From Rhabdophis nuchalis (lineage: Eukaryota > Chordata > Lepidosauria > Squamata > Natricidae), in the NCBI GenBank assembly GCA_039707465.1, contig CM077644.1, positions 145,571,462-145,635,461 on the forward strand: DNA of 64,000 nucleotides. Direction: 5' to 3'. Made by a program: the position numbers and the translations under genes. Shown here in pieces: positions 1-10,279 of the stretch. The notes under the pieces are model-generated. The model worked only from the letters and a program-made list of their open reading frames with translations, was not told where the DNA came from and ran no database searches. Numbering within the stretch: the first letter of the stretch is position 1; each line of letters starts with the position of its first letter.

Positions 1-88
1 AAAATGGTGATTAAAAGTGGCACCAAGCAGACAAAACACAGACATTACACTAAACACACAACACGTATTAACATCAAATAGAAGTGAT

Positions 89-324
89 CAGAGGTAGTAT
101 TGAGCAGGTTCTGACCAGTTCTGGAGAACTGGTAGTGAAAATTTTGAGTAGTTCGGAGAACCAGTAAATACCACCTCTGACTGGCCTCACCACCATCTAT
201 TCTCCGCTTCCTGAGTCCCAGCTGATCTGGAGGGAATGGGGATTTTACAGTATTCTTCCCCTGCCACACCCACCAAGCCATGTTCACAGAACTGGTAGTA
301 AAAATATTTTGAATCCCACCACTG
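89..324. mobile_element. hAT-like MITE (CAG...CTG ends)
   Basis: Begins CAGAGGTAGTATT and ends AATCCCACCACTG, the CAGNGGTGGG-type ends shared with many elements here. The first 91 bases (89-179) already form a closed unit ending CCACCTCTG, so this may be a MITE joined to a second end. The phrase TTTTGAGTAGTTCGGAGAAC recurs at 32553 and, inverted, near 21330. No clear 8-bp duplication flanks this copy. Confidence 0.65.
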
Positions 325-759
325 ACTGCACTACATGTCAGAAGACTGGGTGAAGAAAAATAATGTTGCCTAATTTTGGAATATCAATAGTAAAGGATCT
401 CTAGCAGTGGGTGATAGGTGCCAGGTTGAGAAAGAGCAAATTCTAGTGTGCCAGGCCAAACTCAACATTTCTTAGGAAAGGGACACTGATTTTATTGTTG
501 CGTATCACAACCACACTTTGTAGTTTATCATAGAGTTAGCCCTGTTTTCTAAAGGCTGATCTTAAGAGAAGAAAGAAAAGAAAAGTGATCAAGGGATTGA
601 AACATCTTCTCTAATCATCAATTACTCTATGCCTGTATGGTTGGGTTAATAAATACTTGTAGTTAAAAGCTTGAAAGGCACATAACAATGTTGGTGATAA
701 CGAAAGCATTGGCATTGGTAAACTAATTATTGCTTCTAAAGTGATAAAAGCCCATTTAC
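325..759. other. no gene or repeat recognised
   Basis: AT-rich sequence with no convincing open frame. I recognise no repeat family in it. Confidence 0.5.
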
Positions 760-844
760 AGGTAGCCCTTGATTTATAACTATAATTCAACCCAAAATTT
801 TGGTTGCCTAAGAGAGGCATTTGTTAACTGAGTTTTGCCCCATT

Positions 845-972
845 TTACGACCTGTCTTTTTTTTTTTTTAGAATTTTTTTAAAAATTAGTTTTCAAAGTA
901 TACATAGGGAAAAGGTATGTATACTTTGAAAACTAATTTTTAAAAAAATTCTAAAAAAAAGACAGGTCGTAA
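845..972. repeat. near-perfect palindrome, 57-62 bp arms, 9-bp loop
   Basis: Left arm 845-906 and right arm 916-972 are reverse complements apart from homopolymer length (13 T against 8 A). The arms include 14 bp of the insertion target. Confidence 0.95.
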
Positions 973-1139
973 CTCTTATGTCGGTGGTGGTGGCCCTCCC
1001 AAAAACTTCATAAATTTACAATTTTAAAAATAAAGGATAGGCATATACAAAGATTACATTGTGCAGTCCATACATTCAATCATCTTTTTCTTTGCCATTT
1101 TATCTTGTATCAACAATTACAATAAAATTTCAAATAAAA

Positions 1140-1404
1140 TCATTTTTGGGATCTAAGTCTTTTCGCTATTGACTCTTCTTCCCCGCCACTGGGCGGGGCC
1201 GCCGCGCCCTTTGTTCCCCCATCTTCGTCCCCTAGAAGGGAAGAATGTTTTTGAATAAAGGCCTCTGCCTCGCTTAGTGTTTTAACTCTTACTCTACCCC
1301 CCTCCCAGAAGATCAGCATTCCCTCTGGCAATAACCACTTGAACCAAATTCCTTTTTTGTATAATTTCTTAGACAAGAAGGAATACTTCCTTCTTATTTC
1401 TCTA
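1140..1404 (-). pseudogene. L1 ORF1p C-terminal domain fragment
   Basis: About 88 residues open to a stop at 1140. They contain IRRKYSFLSKKLYKKGI followed by WFKWLLPEGMLIFWEGG and a VKTLSEAEAFIQKH helix. This order (helix, 'G-I-x-x-W-L-x-P' strand, 'V-x-x-L-E-E-A' helix) is that of the C-terminal RNA-binding domain of vertebrate L1 ORF1p, a nucleic-acid chaperone that coats L1 RNA. The frame continues upstream into the host transposon, so the Met at 1493 is not a real start. The 5' part (coiled coil, RRM) is missing. A Gly/Glu/Lys-rich tail ends the protein. Assignment rests on recalled family pattern. Confidence 0.6.
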
Positions 1405-1808
1405 TTTACGACCTGTCTTGACGCAGTTGTTAAATAAATCATTGCAGTTGTTAAGTTAGTAACAGGGTTGTTAAGTGAATCTGGCTTCCCCATCGACTTT
1501 GCTTGTCAGAAGGTCACAAAAGGTGATCACACAATCCCCGGGACATTGAAATGGTCATAAATGTGAGCCAGTGGCCAAGCATCCAAATTCGGATCTTGTG
1601 ATCATAGGGATGCTGCAATGGTCATAAGTGTGAAAAATGGTCATAAATTACTTTTTGCAGTCTCGTAGCTTGGAATGGTCATTAAATGAACTGTTGTAAG
1701 TCGAGGACTACCTATATTCTGATCCAGATGAATCTGATTAGAATTTACCAGATTTTGTAGACTACCTGAAGATACCTAAAAGTTATGTTTTACCTACCTC
1801 AGTAAGAA

Positions 1809-2027
1809 GAGTGCAGTGGTTAGAGTGCAGTACTGCTGCTTCTGCTGACTGTGCAATTTAGCAGTTCAAATCTCACCAGGCTCAAGGTCGACTCAGCCTT
1901 CCATCCTTCCGAGGTGGGTAAAATGAGGACCCAGATTGTTGGGGGCAAGAGGCTGACTCTCTAAACCACTTAGGGCTGTAAAGCACTGTAAAGTGGTATA
2001 TATGTCTAATTGCTATTGCTATTGCTA
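1809..2027 (+). mobile_element. tRNA-derived SINE, (ATTGCT)n tail
   Basis: Head AGTGGTTAGAGTGCAGTACTGC, B-box-like GTTCAAATCTC, body CCTTCCGAGGTGGGTAAAATGAGGACCCAG, and 3' end GTGGTATATATGTCTAATTGCTATTGCTATTGC. Other copies lie at 9731, 12402 and 30520. This family is distinct from the BovB-tailed SINE. Confidence 0.8.
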
Positions 2028-2985
2028 CCTCTATACAAATTGCTCATTACAACGTAAGGTCCATCTATTAAATATATACTTCTGTATAGGGGGAAAAAAT
2101 AGATTGCTAGAATTTTCTACCTTTTAAATACAATAACTTTTTACAAATTTTACTCTCAAAGTTTTGTTTTTACATTTCAAAGTATTGTTGAATGAATTCA
2201 AAAACTGTCCTTTTTGTTCCCTTGTAGGATTCCTATACTATTAAAGCCTGAATGTTCAAATTGTCTTTTTTCAGCCATAATAATGTAGAAAAAACATTTA
2301 AAGGTGTAAATCCTGCTGGAAAGCAAAAGCAAAACAACTGGCAATTCTACAATACTTTTTGTATTGCATAAATAACATCATACAGAAAAAAATAACAGTA
2401 TTATTTTTTCCTGTCTTAAGAGTTACTCGTGGCATATCTTAATTTTTACAGTATTCCATTCCAAAGTCCTTTCTTAATAAAAGAGTGAGAAAGTTAACTC
2501 AGCAAAGTGAATGTGTACCTGAACAGACTGATTTGCATTATTGAGTAATGGCTGGTATGTGATACACTCACCCAGCATAACCCATAAATGGGTCATTTTC
2601 ACTCTTGAAAAGCTATTTAACTGACAGCTGATTTATGCAATTAGCACACTGAAAGCAGTTCCCATTAATGATACATCTTAATTATCTATATAATGTTATT
2701 TATGTTCCACTTGTAAAGTCCAGTCTGGTAATTAAACATGGAATGTTAAGAGATTGAGGATTGGTGAAGGGGGGTGGGGGTTTAAAGTGAATGAGGCTGA
2801 AGAGAGTTCTTCAGAGAAGAATAAAGAAGGAAGGCATGTATTCTGGAAATTGTAAAAAAAAAAATAAACAAACAACTATTGGGGTAATTTTTCTTAATGA
2901 CTTTGATCATAGAGACTGGATTGGTGAAGATAGCAATAGCATTTAGATAGTCCCATTGCACTTTACAGCACTCTTTGGGTGATTT
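2028..2985. other. unique AT-rich DNA, possible conserved element at 2480-2720
   Basis: No repeat family recognised. 2520-2720 has mixed composition with homeodomain-like ATTA cores (CAATTAGCAC, CCATTAATG) and an E-box CAGCTG. That is only suggestive of a noncoding regulatory element. Confidence 0.3.
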
Positions 2986-3279
2986 ATAATAATACACAAT
3001 ATAATACAATAGCAGAGTTGGAAGGGACCTTGGAGGTCATCTAGTCCAACCCCCTGCCTAGGTAGGAAGCCCTATACCATTTCAGACAAATGGCTATCCA
3101 ACATCTTCTTAAAGACTTGCAGTGTTGGGGCATTCACAACTTCTGGAGGCAAGCTGTTCCACTGATTAATTGTCCTAACTGTCAGGAAATTTTCCTCAGC
3201 TCTAAGTTGCTTCTCTCTTTGATTAGTTGCTATTGCTATTTGCTATTGCTATTTATTAAATTTGTATACCGCCCTTCTC

Positions 3280-4561
3280 CCTTGCGGCAGGGGTCCCCAA
3301 CCCCCGGGCCGCAGACCGGTGCCGGTCCGTGGCTGGGTGGGAGCCGGGCCGCAGGGCCGGAGAGGAGGAGGAGGGAGGAGGGGGCAGCCCCCTGGGCAAA
3401 GCGCGCGGGAGAACGCAGGCGGGGCTGTTCGCGCGCTTGGAGTGCACCTCTTCTTCCACCCTTGTCGACGGTGGGACTCCTGGGGGGGCAGGGAGAAAGG
3501 GACTCTGCAGCAGTCCTCCCTACCGGCCGCGGATTCCCTTCCTCCCTGCCCCCACAGAGCTTCCCCAACCGGCATGGCAGCTACTCGTCTTCTTCCAGAG
3601 GCTGCGGAGGTTCCTCCCCCCCTCCCCACGGAGCCTTCTCAGTTCCTGGAAGGAGCCTGACTGAGTGCACGAGCGACCAAGCGCAATGGTGGCCGCCCGG
3701 GTGGGGCAGGCTAAGGCAAGTGAACGAGTCGAGCCGGTCTGAGGAGACTCCGCAGTAGGGGGGGGGAACGGGACGGGACGATGACAGACCAACAGAGAGA
3801 GGCATAGACACAGAGAGAGACGGGGAGGGAGGGAATCAGGGAGAGTGACACACACACACAGACAGACAGAGAGCGGGACTGAGAGAAAGATAGACAGAGA
3901 CACAGAATGAGTGATTAAGTGCCTGAATGCGAGACAGACAAACACACACACACACACACAGAGTGACAGAGATGGGCGGACGAAGGAGAGAGAGACAGAA
4001 AGAAAAAGAGAGAAAGGGAAAGAAAGAAAAAGAAAGTGGGAGAGAAAGAAAGACAGACAGAGAAAAAGAGAAAGAAAGAGACAAAGGAAAGAAAGAGAGA
4101 AAAAAAAGAGAGAGAGAGGGAAAGAAAGAGACAGAAAGAAAGAGAGGGAGAGAGAAAGAGGGAAAGAAAGAAAAAATGAGAGAGAAAGAAAGAGAAATAG
4201 GGAAAGAAAGAGAAAGAGAGAAAGAAAGAGAGAAAGAGAAAGAGAGAAAGAGAAAGAAATAGAGAGAGAAAGAGAAAGAAAGAGGGAAGGAAAGAAAGAG
4301 ACAGAGAAAGAAAGAGAGAGAAAGAGAGAAAGAAAGACAGAAGGAAAGAAAGAAAAAAAAGAGAGAGAGAACTTATGACCACAATTGAGCCCAAAAGTTT
4401 GGTTGCTAACCAAGACCGTTGTTAAGTGAGTTTCACATTTTCCAAATTGGCCATGCCCACCCAGTCACATGACTGCTGAGCCACTCAGCCGGTCCGCAGA
4501 GTTTTCTTTAAAATGAAACCGGTCCCTGGTGCAAAAAAGGTTGGGGACCCCTGCCTTGCGG
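3280..4561. mobile_element. hAT-like element with perfect 8-bp TSD and purine-rich core
   Basis: Element 3288-4553 runs CAGGGGTCCCCAACC to GGTTGGGGACCCCTG and is flanked by CCTTGCGG at 3280-3287 and 4554-4561. The left third (3300-3780) is GC-rich. The middle (3840-4367) is expanded GA/GAAA/CA repeat. The right part contains ACAATTGAGCCCAAAAGTTT, shared with the MITEs at 6152, 18740 and 27716. Long frames read through it (for example 3520-4413 on the minus strand) are Ser/Phe/Leu runs from the repeat, not genes. Confidence 0.9.
3840..4367 (+). repeat. (GA)n/(GAAA)n purine-strand microsatellite
   Basis: About 530 bp of GA, GAAA, GACA and short CA repeats with almost no C or T on the plus strand. 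It lies wholly inside the hAT element. Confidence 0.95.
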
Positions 4562-4826
4562 GACTCAGGGCGGTGAACAGGCATAATAAAACCACAAAAC
4601 ATCAATATACAATATACAAAATACTTTAAAAATCAATTAAATTTAGGGCCTGTTCTAAAACCAGGTAAAATTCTCTGATAAAATCGATTAAAATCGATTA
4701 AAAAGTTTCTACCCATTGCTTCTTGTTCTGCCCTCAGGTGCCTTGGAGAATAGTTAGATTCCCTCTTCTTTGTGGCAACCCCTGAGATATTGGAACACTG
4801 CTATCATGTCTCCCCTAATCCTTCTT

Positions 4827-5478
4827 TTTATTAATAAATAATTTTATTTATTATTTACATATGTAAGCTTCCATTTGCATCTCCCCCAAATTACAAACCT
4901 CAGAAGGATGGAAGGTAAGCTGTTGTTTGGTTTTTGATTTACCTTGACATTCATAAGAAGGGGGTTTCTGGAAGCTCCCTTCTAGCACTGTGGTTTGTAG
5001 GGCCGCCTATGCAGCATTCCCAATCAGGCAGCAAAAGTCTTTTTAGCTGGTTATATACATGCTGACAGTGTGCAGATATGAAGATGAATGTATGGAAATC
5101 AGGGAAGTAGAAGTAACAAATGCAATCTTATTTTCCCACCATTGTATTAATCAAAATATTTAAATGGGCTTCTGGTTGGCTTTTATAACTAACTTACGTT
5201 AATAAACAGAGCACAATTGATTTAGTTTTTTTTTTTAAAAAAAGATTAAAATAGCTTCAATCTCAAGCACCTTCTGCAATATTTGCTACCTGGATGGGTT
5301 TACAGGAGCAGGCAGAGGGGAGGGTGAGATATAAAAGGGAAGTAGTGCTCTGAGAGCTGTGCCTATATTGTGTAAATATGTATTAGTATGTATGTACAGT
5401 ATATATGTGTGTGTCTGAGCATGCACATGCACACAAAGATATACCTGTGTCTTCATGAAAATAAGGTCAGTTCTTCTT
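4827..5478. other. no gene or repeat recognised
   Basis: AT-rich DNA with a short TG/CA-rich patch at 5385-5440. I see nothing else. Confidence 0.45.
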
Positions 5479-5580
5479 TACTTTTTTGGGCCCCAAAATA
5501 AGCACTAGGGCTTATTTTAAGAGGGTGTCTTATTTTTCTATCTCCATGAACGGGAGGCCCATCGCACCATACTGCCATAG
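5479..5580 (-). mobile_element. fragment of 'AAATAAG' TIR MITE
   Basis: CCAAAATAAGCACTAGGGCTT and GGGTGTCTTATTTTTC match, in reverse, the ends of the elements at 26319 and 59959. Borders are uncertain. Confidence 0.5.
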
Positions 5581-5652
5581 CTAGGTGGAGGTGGTAGAGT
5601 TGTCCCATGTGCCCCGCATCGACTTACCTCAGAACCCCCACAGTTAGGTCAC

Positions 5653-5961
5653 CAGAGGTGGGTTCCTACCTGTTCGACTTGGTTCGACTGAACCAGTAGT
5701 GGTTTGGCAGCCGGGTCACTGGAAGCAGCAGTGACCCAGGCCTGCCTTGCCCCAAACCAGTTCTCCTATGGGGCCGCCATCTTGATTTTTGGTTCTGCGC
5801 ACGCGCAGAACAATTGTAATGGCACAATTGTAATTTCCCCCCTTTTTAAACGTTTGTGCGTGCGCAGACCTATTTTTGTGCAAATGCGCCCGCTCGCGTA
5901 GTGCACGTCTGGTGTGTGCGTGCACCAAACTGGCAGAATTGCCAGGAGCAAGCCACCCCTG
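5653..5961 (+). mobile_element. hAT-like MITE with YY1- and NRF1-like motifs
   Basis: CAGAGGTGGGTTCC at the left end and AGCCACCCCTG at the right. The internal GTGACCCAGGCCTGCC, GGGGCCGCCATCTTG and TCTGCGCACGCGCAGA blocks are shared with copies at 19392, 22854 and 41306. No clear target duplication survives. Confidence 0.75.
5774..5807 (+). promoter_or_regulatory. YY1-like and NRF1-like sites within MITE
   Basis: CCGCCATCTTG (5774-5784) is the reverse complement of the YY1 core CAAGATGGCGG. TGCGCACGCGCA (5796-5807) fits the NRF1 consensus YGCGCAYGCGCR at every position. They are 11 bp apart. Occupancy is unknown. Confidence 0.35.
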
Positions 5962-6151
5962 CAAGTAGGACCCCATGTGGCCAACAGCCCACTTCTGCTT
6001 ACTCATGGCAGCAACAGAGCAGGAGGGCGAGCGATGTGCCAGTGCTGCGACTACGAAGTCACAGTACAGTAGAAACCCTTTTGAGACACAAAAGGCTGTA
6101 TCTTAACAGAACACACACCTTGACGGGTGTTAGGGTGTCTTACCCCCACAG

Positions 6152-6329
6152 CAGTGGTGGGTTTCAATTTTTTTTAGAATCTACTCTGTAGGTGTGGCCT
6201 ATTTTGTGGGCGTGGCATGGCAGTCATGTGACAGAGTGGGAGTGGCCATCTTTTAAAATGTGGTGAAACTCATTTAACAACACTCTTGCTTAGCAACCAA
6301 AATTTTGAACTCAATTGTGATGATAAATT

Positions 6330-6420
<91 letters not shown>

Positions 6421-6583
6421 TCCTTCCTTCCTTCCTTCCTTTCCTTTCCTTCCCATTGGGTCACTGGCAGCGGCAGGCCAGATTTACTTCCATGTACGCC
6501 GGTGGAACCCCCTCTGACCGGTTCTCTAAATTTCACCAACCGGCTCTCATGAGTAGTTGCGCGCCTGCAGAAACCCACCACTA
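6152..6583 (+). mobile_element. hAT-like MITE with internal (TC)n(CCTT)n
   Basis: Left end CAGTGGTGGGTTTCAA and right end GAAACCCACCACTA. It carries GTGGCCTATTTTGTGGGCGTGG, then TAGCAACCAAAATTTT, then the microsatellite, then TCACTGGCAGCGGCAGGCC. It is the same family and orientation as 27716 and inverted relative to 18740. No TSD is visible. Confidence 0.8.
6333..6446 (+). repeat. (TC)n then (CCTT)n microsatellite
   Basis: About 43 TC units followed by CCTT units, inside the MITE at its usual microsatellite position. Confidence 0.97.
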
Positions 6584-7409
6584 TTTGTTTCCAGAGAGTA
6601 AGTCATTTGTGTACCAAATTTGGTTGAAATTGCTTGAGGCATTCCAGAGTGATGCTGGAACAGAGAGAGAGGGGGGTGGGGAAGGGAAAGAGAAAGGTTT
6701 ATATATATATAGTATGGGCAGAGAGAGAGGAGAGACACAGGTTCAGGGAATGAGATAGCATGACAAATATCAAAGAAAAGGAAGAAACAAGTGGCCTAAA
6801 AAGACAACATAAAGAGATATGGGGAAAGGAAAAAAGTTGACTTGTTTTTTTCCCCCTCTTGTTAAAAAAAGGAGGGAAGGGGAAATGGTTTGTAAGTCAA
6901 GCAAAGAACAACAACAATAATAACAAAAACCAGGAGAAGGAACATGAGTATGAAACCTTCTCCCTGAGGCATTCTGATCAGCAGGCATAGATTCCCAATC
7001 CAACTGTAAAGATGAAAAAGATGAAATCAACATTGTTGACGCCACAATACAAACAGTATTCATCTCTCAATGTTGGATGGAAGATTGTAACTCACAGGAT
7101 TTGGGTTCATGATATCACAATCCATATTTCCTCCTTTTTGTCTCCTTTTATGCCCACCCACAATGCCAGTGTTAAAAGGGATTCCTCTCTCTGTAGTAAC
7201 AGTAAGGATGAGCAGTTTGGGGTATCTTAGTTGGCAAGCTGGCAACATCTTGGCTAACTGAGGATAGAGCTGCTGACAAGCCTGTCTTCAAGAAAATGCC
7301 AGGGGATTGATTAGGTGTTCATACTCTGTTCTAGGAAGGTCACATGCCTGTGGGTTCTCAGTCCTCCTACCCTGAGGACCGTCCATCTTTACTTCTGAAT
7401 GGGATTGCA
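6584..7409. other. no gene recognised
   Basis: A short GA-rich patch lies at 6660-6735. The remainder is ordinary AT-rich DNA with no convincing frame. Confidence 0.45.
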
Positions 7410-7990
7410 TGTAGTCACTTCCTGGATGGACTATAGCAATACATGTCACCTTTGAAGATTGCTCATGACCTACTGTTGGCTCTGAGTGTCAGGGTCCAAC
7501 AAGTACCACCCTTCAGACCTGCCACTGAGTGCAGCAACAATAATGAGCAAGACTCATGATGCCCATTTAACACTCCTGTTACATGAGTTACACTGGTTCC
7601 AGTTGGTTCCAGGAACCAATTAAGAAGCAGTTGTCATCCAACAAGCTGTACATAGCACTGAGCTTAGCTGTTTGAGGAACAGCCTGTTCCCTGAACTATG
7701 CATCAACTTGTGCCCTCTGACAGGGTTGACTTGCTTTGGGTACCATTGATTAAGCAATGCCATTTAGCACAACCCTGGCAGCTAACTTTCTCTATCGCTG
7801 CTCTTTGGAACAAAATCCACTGGAGATTCTCTCAAACTGCCCATCTTTAAGCATTCTGAAAAAACCTTGCTCTTCCTCCAAGTTTTGGATCAAGATGGAT
7901 GGGGATGGGGGTTTTTTTCCCCCCTCATGGAAGTTTGCTATTTTATGGACATTGTTGTTTAAGAATGGTCGTTCTTTTAGTGGTTGTAGT
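7410..7990 (+). mobile_element. decayed L2/CR1-type LINE 3' coding end
   Basis: Broken translation retains the order 'TSWMDYSN', 'LHWFQLVP', then 'LWNKIPLEILSN'. These correspond to LDYCNSLY, LHWLPV and LWNDLPPDIR in the intact LINE at 33013-35304. Frames are interrupted throughout, so this is an old copy. Confidence 0.6.
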
Positions 7991-8316
7991 TATAGGTTTT
8001 TCTTTTCTAGAATTGCTTAGACTTGCTTGTAGCTAGGTATTTTAGAAAACAATTAAGCTCTTTTTAAAAAAATATCCTAAATCAGAGAAAGAAAGATGAT
8101 CCATTAATGCCCTCACTGGAGAAAGACCTGATGTGAGGCTTTGTATGACATAACTTGTTTGGAACCTGAGAGAAAAGCAGCCGGTAATGTTGAAGGATAA
8201 CTAGTATCCCCAACACAGAGTAGCCTGTGCTTCAATACAGCAGCTATATCATTAAGAACTGACAACAGGGACAGTGGCTTAATTTGTCTCATTTATACAA
8301 AGTATAGAATTCAATG
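7991..8316. other. no gene or repeat recognised
   Basis: Nothing supported. Confidence 0.4.
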
Positions 8317-8454
8317 TTTTAGAGCAGGGGCCCCCAACCTTTGCAACTTTAAGTCTAAAGGACTTCAGCTCCCAGAATTTGCTGGCTAGAGAATTCTGGG
8401 AGCTGAAGTCCTTCAGACTTAAAGTTGCAAAGGTTGGGGACCCCTGTTTTAGAG
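8317..8454. mobile_element. palindromic hAT MITE, perfect 8-bp TSD
   Basis: Element 8325-8446 (122 bp) runs CAGGGGCCCCCAACC to GGTTGGGGACCCCTG and is a hairpin over nearly its full length. TSD TTTTAGAG is at 8317-8324 and 8447-8454. Confidence 0.92.
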
Positions 8455-8493
8455 AAACAGAATTTATTTCAAAAAACTGTAAGGTGCAATTTG

Positions 8494-8723
8494 AGTACTT
8501 AGAGTAAGGTAAAGGTTCCCCTTGCACATATGTGCTAATCAAGCCCGACTCTAGGGGGCAGTGCTCATCTCCGTTTCAAAGCTGAAGAGCCAGTGCATGG
8601 TCATGTGGCTAAATGCCGAAGGTGCACGGAGCGCTGTTACCTTCCCACCAAAGTGGTTCCTATTTTTCTACTTGCATCTTTACATGCTTTCAAACTGCTA
8701 GGTTGGCAGAAGTACTTAGAGTA
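8494..8723 (-). mobile_element. BovB-tailed SINE (Sauria type), 5'-truncated
   Basis: SINE 8507-8710 is flanked by 13-bp duplications AGTACTTAGAGTA (8494-8506, 8711-8723). Its tail, read on the minus strand, ends GGGGAACCTTTACCTTAC after CTAGAGTCGGGCTTG, the BovB LINE 3' end. The tRNA-like head is missing, so the copy is 5'-truncated. Confidence 0.85.
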
Positions 8724-9730
8724 CATGTGATAAATGAAAAAAAAGATTATTTCCTTTTAAATGAGTATAGGAGGGGCATTGATTCTCCCTCTCCCTGAAT
8801 TGCCGTTATACTGTCCTGCCTCTAAAATCCCTTCCTCTCCTTTAAAACAATGTTAAAGTAGGAAGTAGGCTGGAAAGAAGTTTGTTCGTAAATAGTTTTA
8901 TTTTCACGGAAGGTTCCTACAACTAAGAACAGTCCCTGAAAGAGTATGACCTCGTAGTCCACCAGAAACCTCATACATACAGACAAAGAAAACAAGCTAA
9001 GAAAACAAAGGTTTTGGTTTTTACATCATGATGTGATGCCTCTCCTATGAAGAATAAATAATATCCAACTCAGCTTATGACAGAAAGTGCATTCCACTAG
9101 GGAAATAAAGGAAGGCTTGCAAAGTTATGCGCCTGCACAACACGGACCCGACATGACCAGTGGTCACAAGGATAAAAGGTTGTGACTCACCGATTCACCC
9201 CAATAGCCACAAAAGTTGGGCACCGTGACTGACATTTCAGTGAGTGACTAGAATAAACCACCAAAGATAACAGCACGAGGTTGCTGAGTAGTATAAATAA
9301 ATGTAAGTCTTGAGCAAGGCAACCCATGGACTAGGAAAAGCCCTGGCTGGGAATAGGTGGGATTTTATCTCCTCTCCTTGTATCAATATGGGAGGAAAAA
9401 GAGTTGTCCATAGTATGATAAACTGTATTAACGTCTCTTCTGCAGAAAGAAAGGGCCACGAATAGCTTGGGGTGTAAAGGAGTTTTTCCTAACTTGATGC
9501 TTTCCAGAGGTTTTGGAGTTTAGCTCTCATAATTCCTAAGCAGCCTCATCTTTCACTCTTCTGGGTGGAGATTATGAGTATGGTTGAAACTTGTTAAGGT
9601 GGTGAGCGGAGCATCTCCTTCTATGAGGAACAATTACAAACACAGGCAGTGCAAAGAATAATTCTTGAACTTGAACATGCAAGCCCCTGCATGGTATCCC
9701 CTGACATGTGCAAAACCACACCATTATGAG
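8724..9730. other. no gene recognised
   Basis: Mostly unique-looking sequence. 9490-9600 may be a very old MITE ('TTTAGCTCTCATAATTCCTAA'). Confidence 0.4.
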
Positions 9731-9855
9731 CCATGGTGTCCCAGTGTTTAGAGCACAGTACTGCAGGCTACTTCTGCTGCTGATTCTGTAAACCGTTTAG
9801 AGAGGGCTGTAAAGCACTGGAATGTGGTATATAAGTCTAAGTGCGATTGATATTA
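9731..9855 (+). mobile_element. tRNA-derived SINE, internally deleted
   Basis: Head CAGTGTTTAGAGCACAGTACTGCAGG joins directly to the family's 3' part, AACCGTTTAGAGAGGGCTGT...GTGGTATATAAGTCTAAGTGC. The central B-box and CCTTCCGAGG block are missing. Confidence 0.75.
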
Positions 9856-10123
9856 AATCTTAAACTTTGTTGCACAGAATAAAGGAAACAGTCAGCTCGG
9901 AAAAAAGTCCATCATACTACATGAGCCTCAAGAAACAGAGTAGAGAATACAGGCAAGTAGAATCAAGCATCTTGATTCTTAATACACAAAAGCATCACGG
10001 GTTTCAAATAAGAAAAAAAGAGAAAAAATCACCACCTCTTTTGATAATGTTCTTTTTTCTCCTTTGTAAGTACATGGCTTTCTATGGACATTTATGAAGC
10101 ATAAAGACAATTCCATATCTAAA

Positions 10124-10279
10124 CTCTAGAACAGGGATGTCCAAACTTGGGAACTTTAAGACTTGTGGACTTCAACTCCCAGAATTCCCCAGCCAGCTAT
10201 GCTATGCTGGCTGGGGAATTCTGGGAGTTGAAGTCCACAAGTCTTAAAGTTCCCAAGTTTGGACATCCCTGCTCTAGAA
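10124..10279. mobile_element. palindromic hAT MITE, perfect 8-bp TSD
   Basis: Element 10132-10271 (140 bp) runs CAGGGATGTCCAAAC to GTTTGGACATCCCTG with almost perfect arms. TSD CTCTAGAA is at 10124-10131 and 10272-10279. Confidence 0.93.

Larger units (their letters stand above)
844..1419 (-). mobile_element. L1 LINE fragment with 15-bp TSD and fold-back 3' end
   Basis: Flanked by TTTACGACCTGTCTT at 844-858 and 1405-1419, which is present once in the intact sister copy at 28405. Minus-strand order is: end of ORF1 (1404 to 1140), about 170 bp of noncoding DNA, then a palindrome (916-972 against 845-906) whose outer arm is the L1 3' end plus a poly-A tail (13 T on this strand) plus target. The palindrome's inner arm ends in a third, inverted copy of the target site (959-972). 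No ORF2 is present between ORF1 and the tail. Confidence 0.8.
760..1713 (+). mobile_element. TIR DNA element (GGTAGTCC ends), interrupted by L1
   Basis: Left end AGGTAGCCCTTGATTTATAAC (here degenerate) is inverted at the right end as GTTGTAAGTCGAGGACTACCT. The body contains the stretch 'CTGGCTTCCCCATCGACTTT' also found at 28562, so 28405-28795 is a second, uninterrupted copy. The element is split at 844-1419 by an L1 insertion flanked by a 15-bp duplication. I saw no clear target duplication for the element itself. Confidence 0.7.
3229..4704 (-). mobile_element. L2-type LINE 3' end inside CR1
   Basis: 3229-3287 and 4562-4704 are the 3' terminus of the L2-type family also seen at 12492, 20726, 25647 and 32806: TTTGTATACCGCCCTTCTCCC, then ACTCAGGGCGGTGAACAGG, then AT-rich DNA. 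The GCCCT...AGGGC arms form the terminal stem-loop of this family. The hAT element 3288-4553 splits it inside the loop. Confidence 0.8.
2986..4826 (-). mobile_element. CR1 LINE 3' end, split by nested insertions
   Basis: CR1 sequence is at 2986-3228 and 4705-4826. Read on the minus strand it encodes the last part of ORF2 and ends in the CR1 tail near ACAATATAATACAATAGC. The two halves join cleanly within 'TTGATTAGTTT/CTACCCATTGC', as in the uninterrupted copies at 55773 and 57389. The L2 at 3229-4704 is inserted in it. Confidence 0.85.

Noticed and set aside
3520..4413. 297-codon minus-strand frame and its overlapping partners
   Set aside because: It is Ser/Phe/Leu translation of the (GA)/(GAAA) repeat inside a hAT element.
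5633..6151. 10-bp direct repeat ACCCCCACAG flanking 5644-6141 as a target duplication
   Set aside because: The interval contains a MITE plus unrelated DNA and has no matching ends; probably coincidence.
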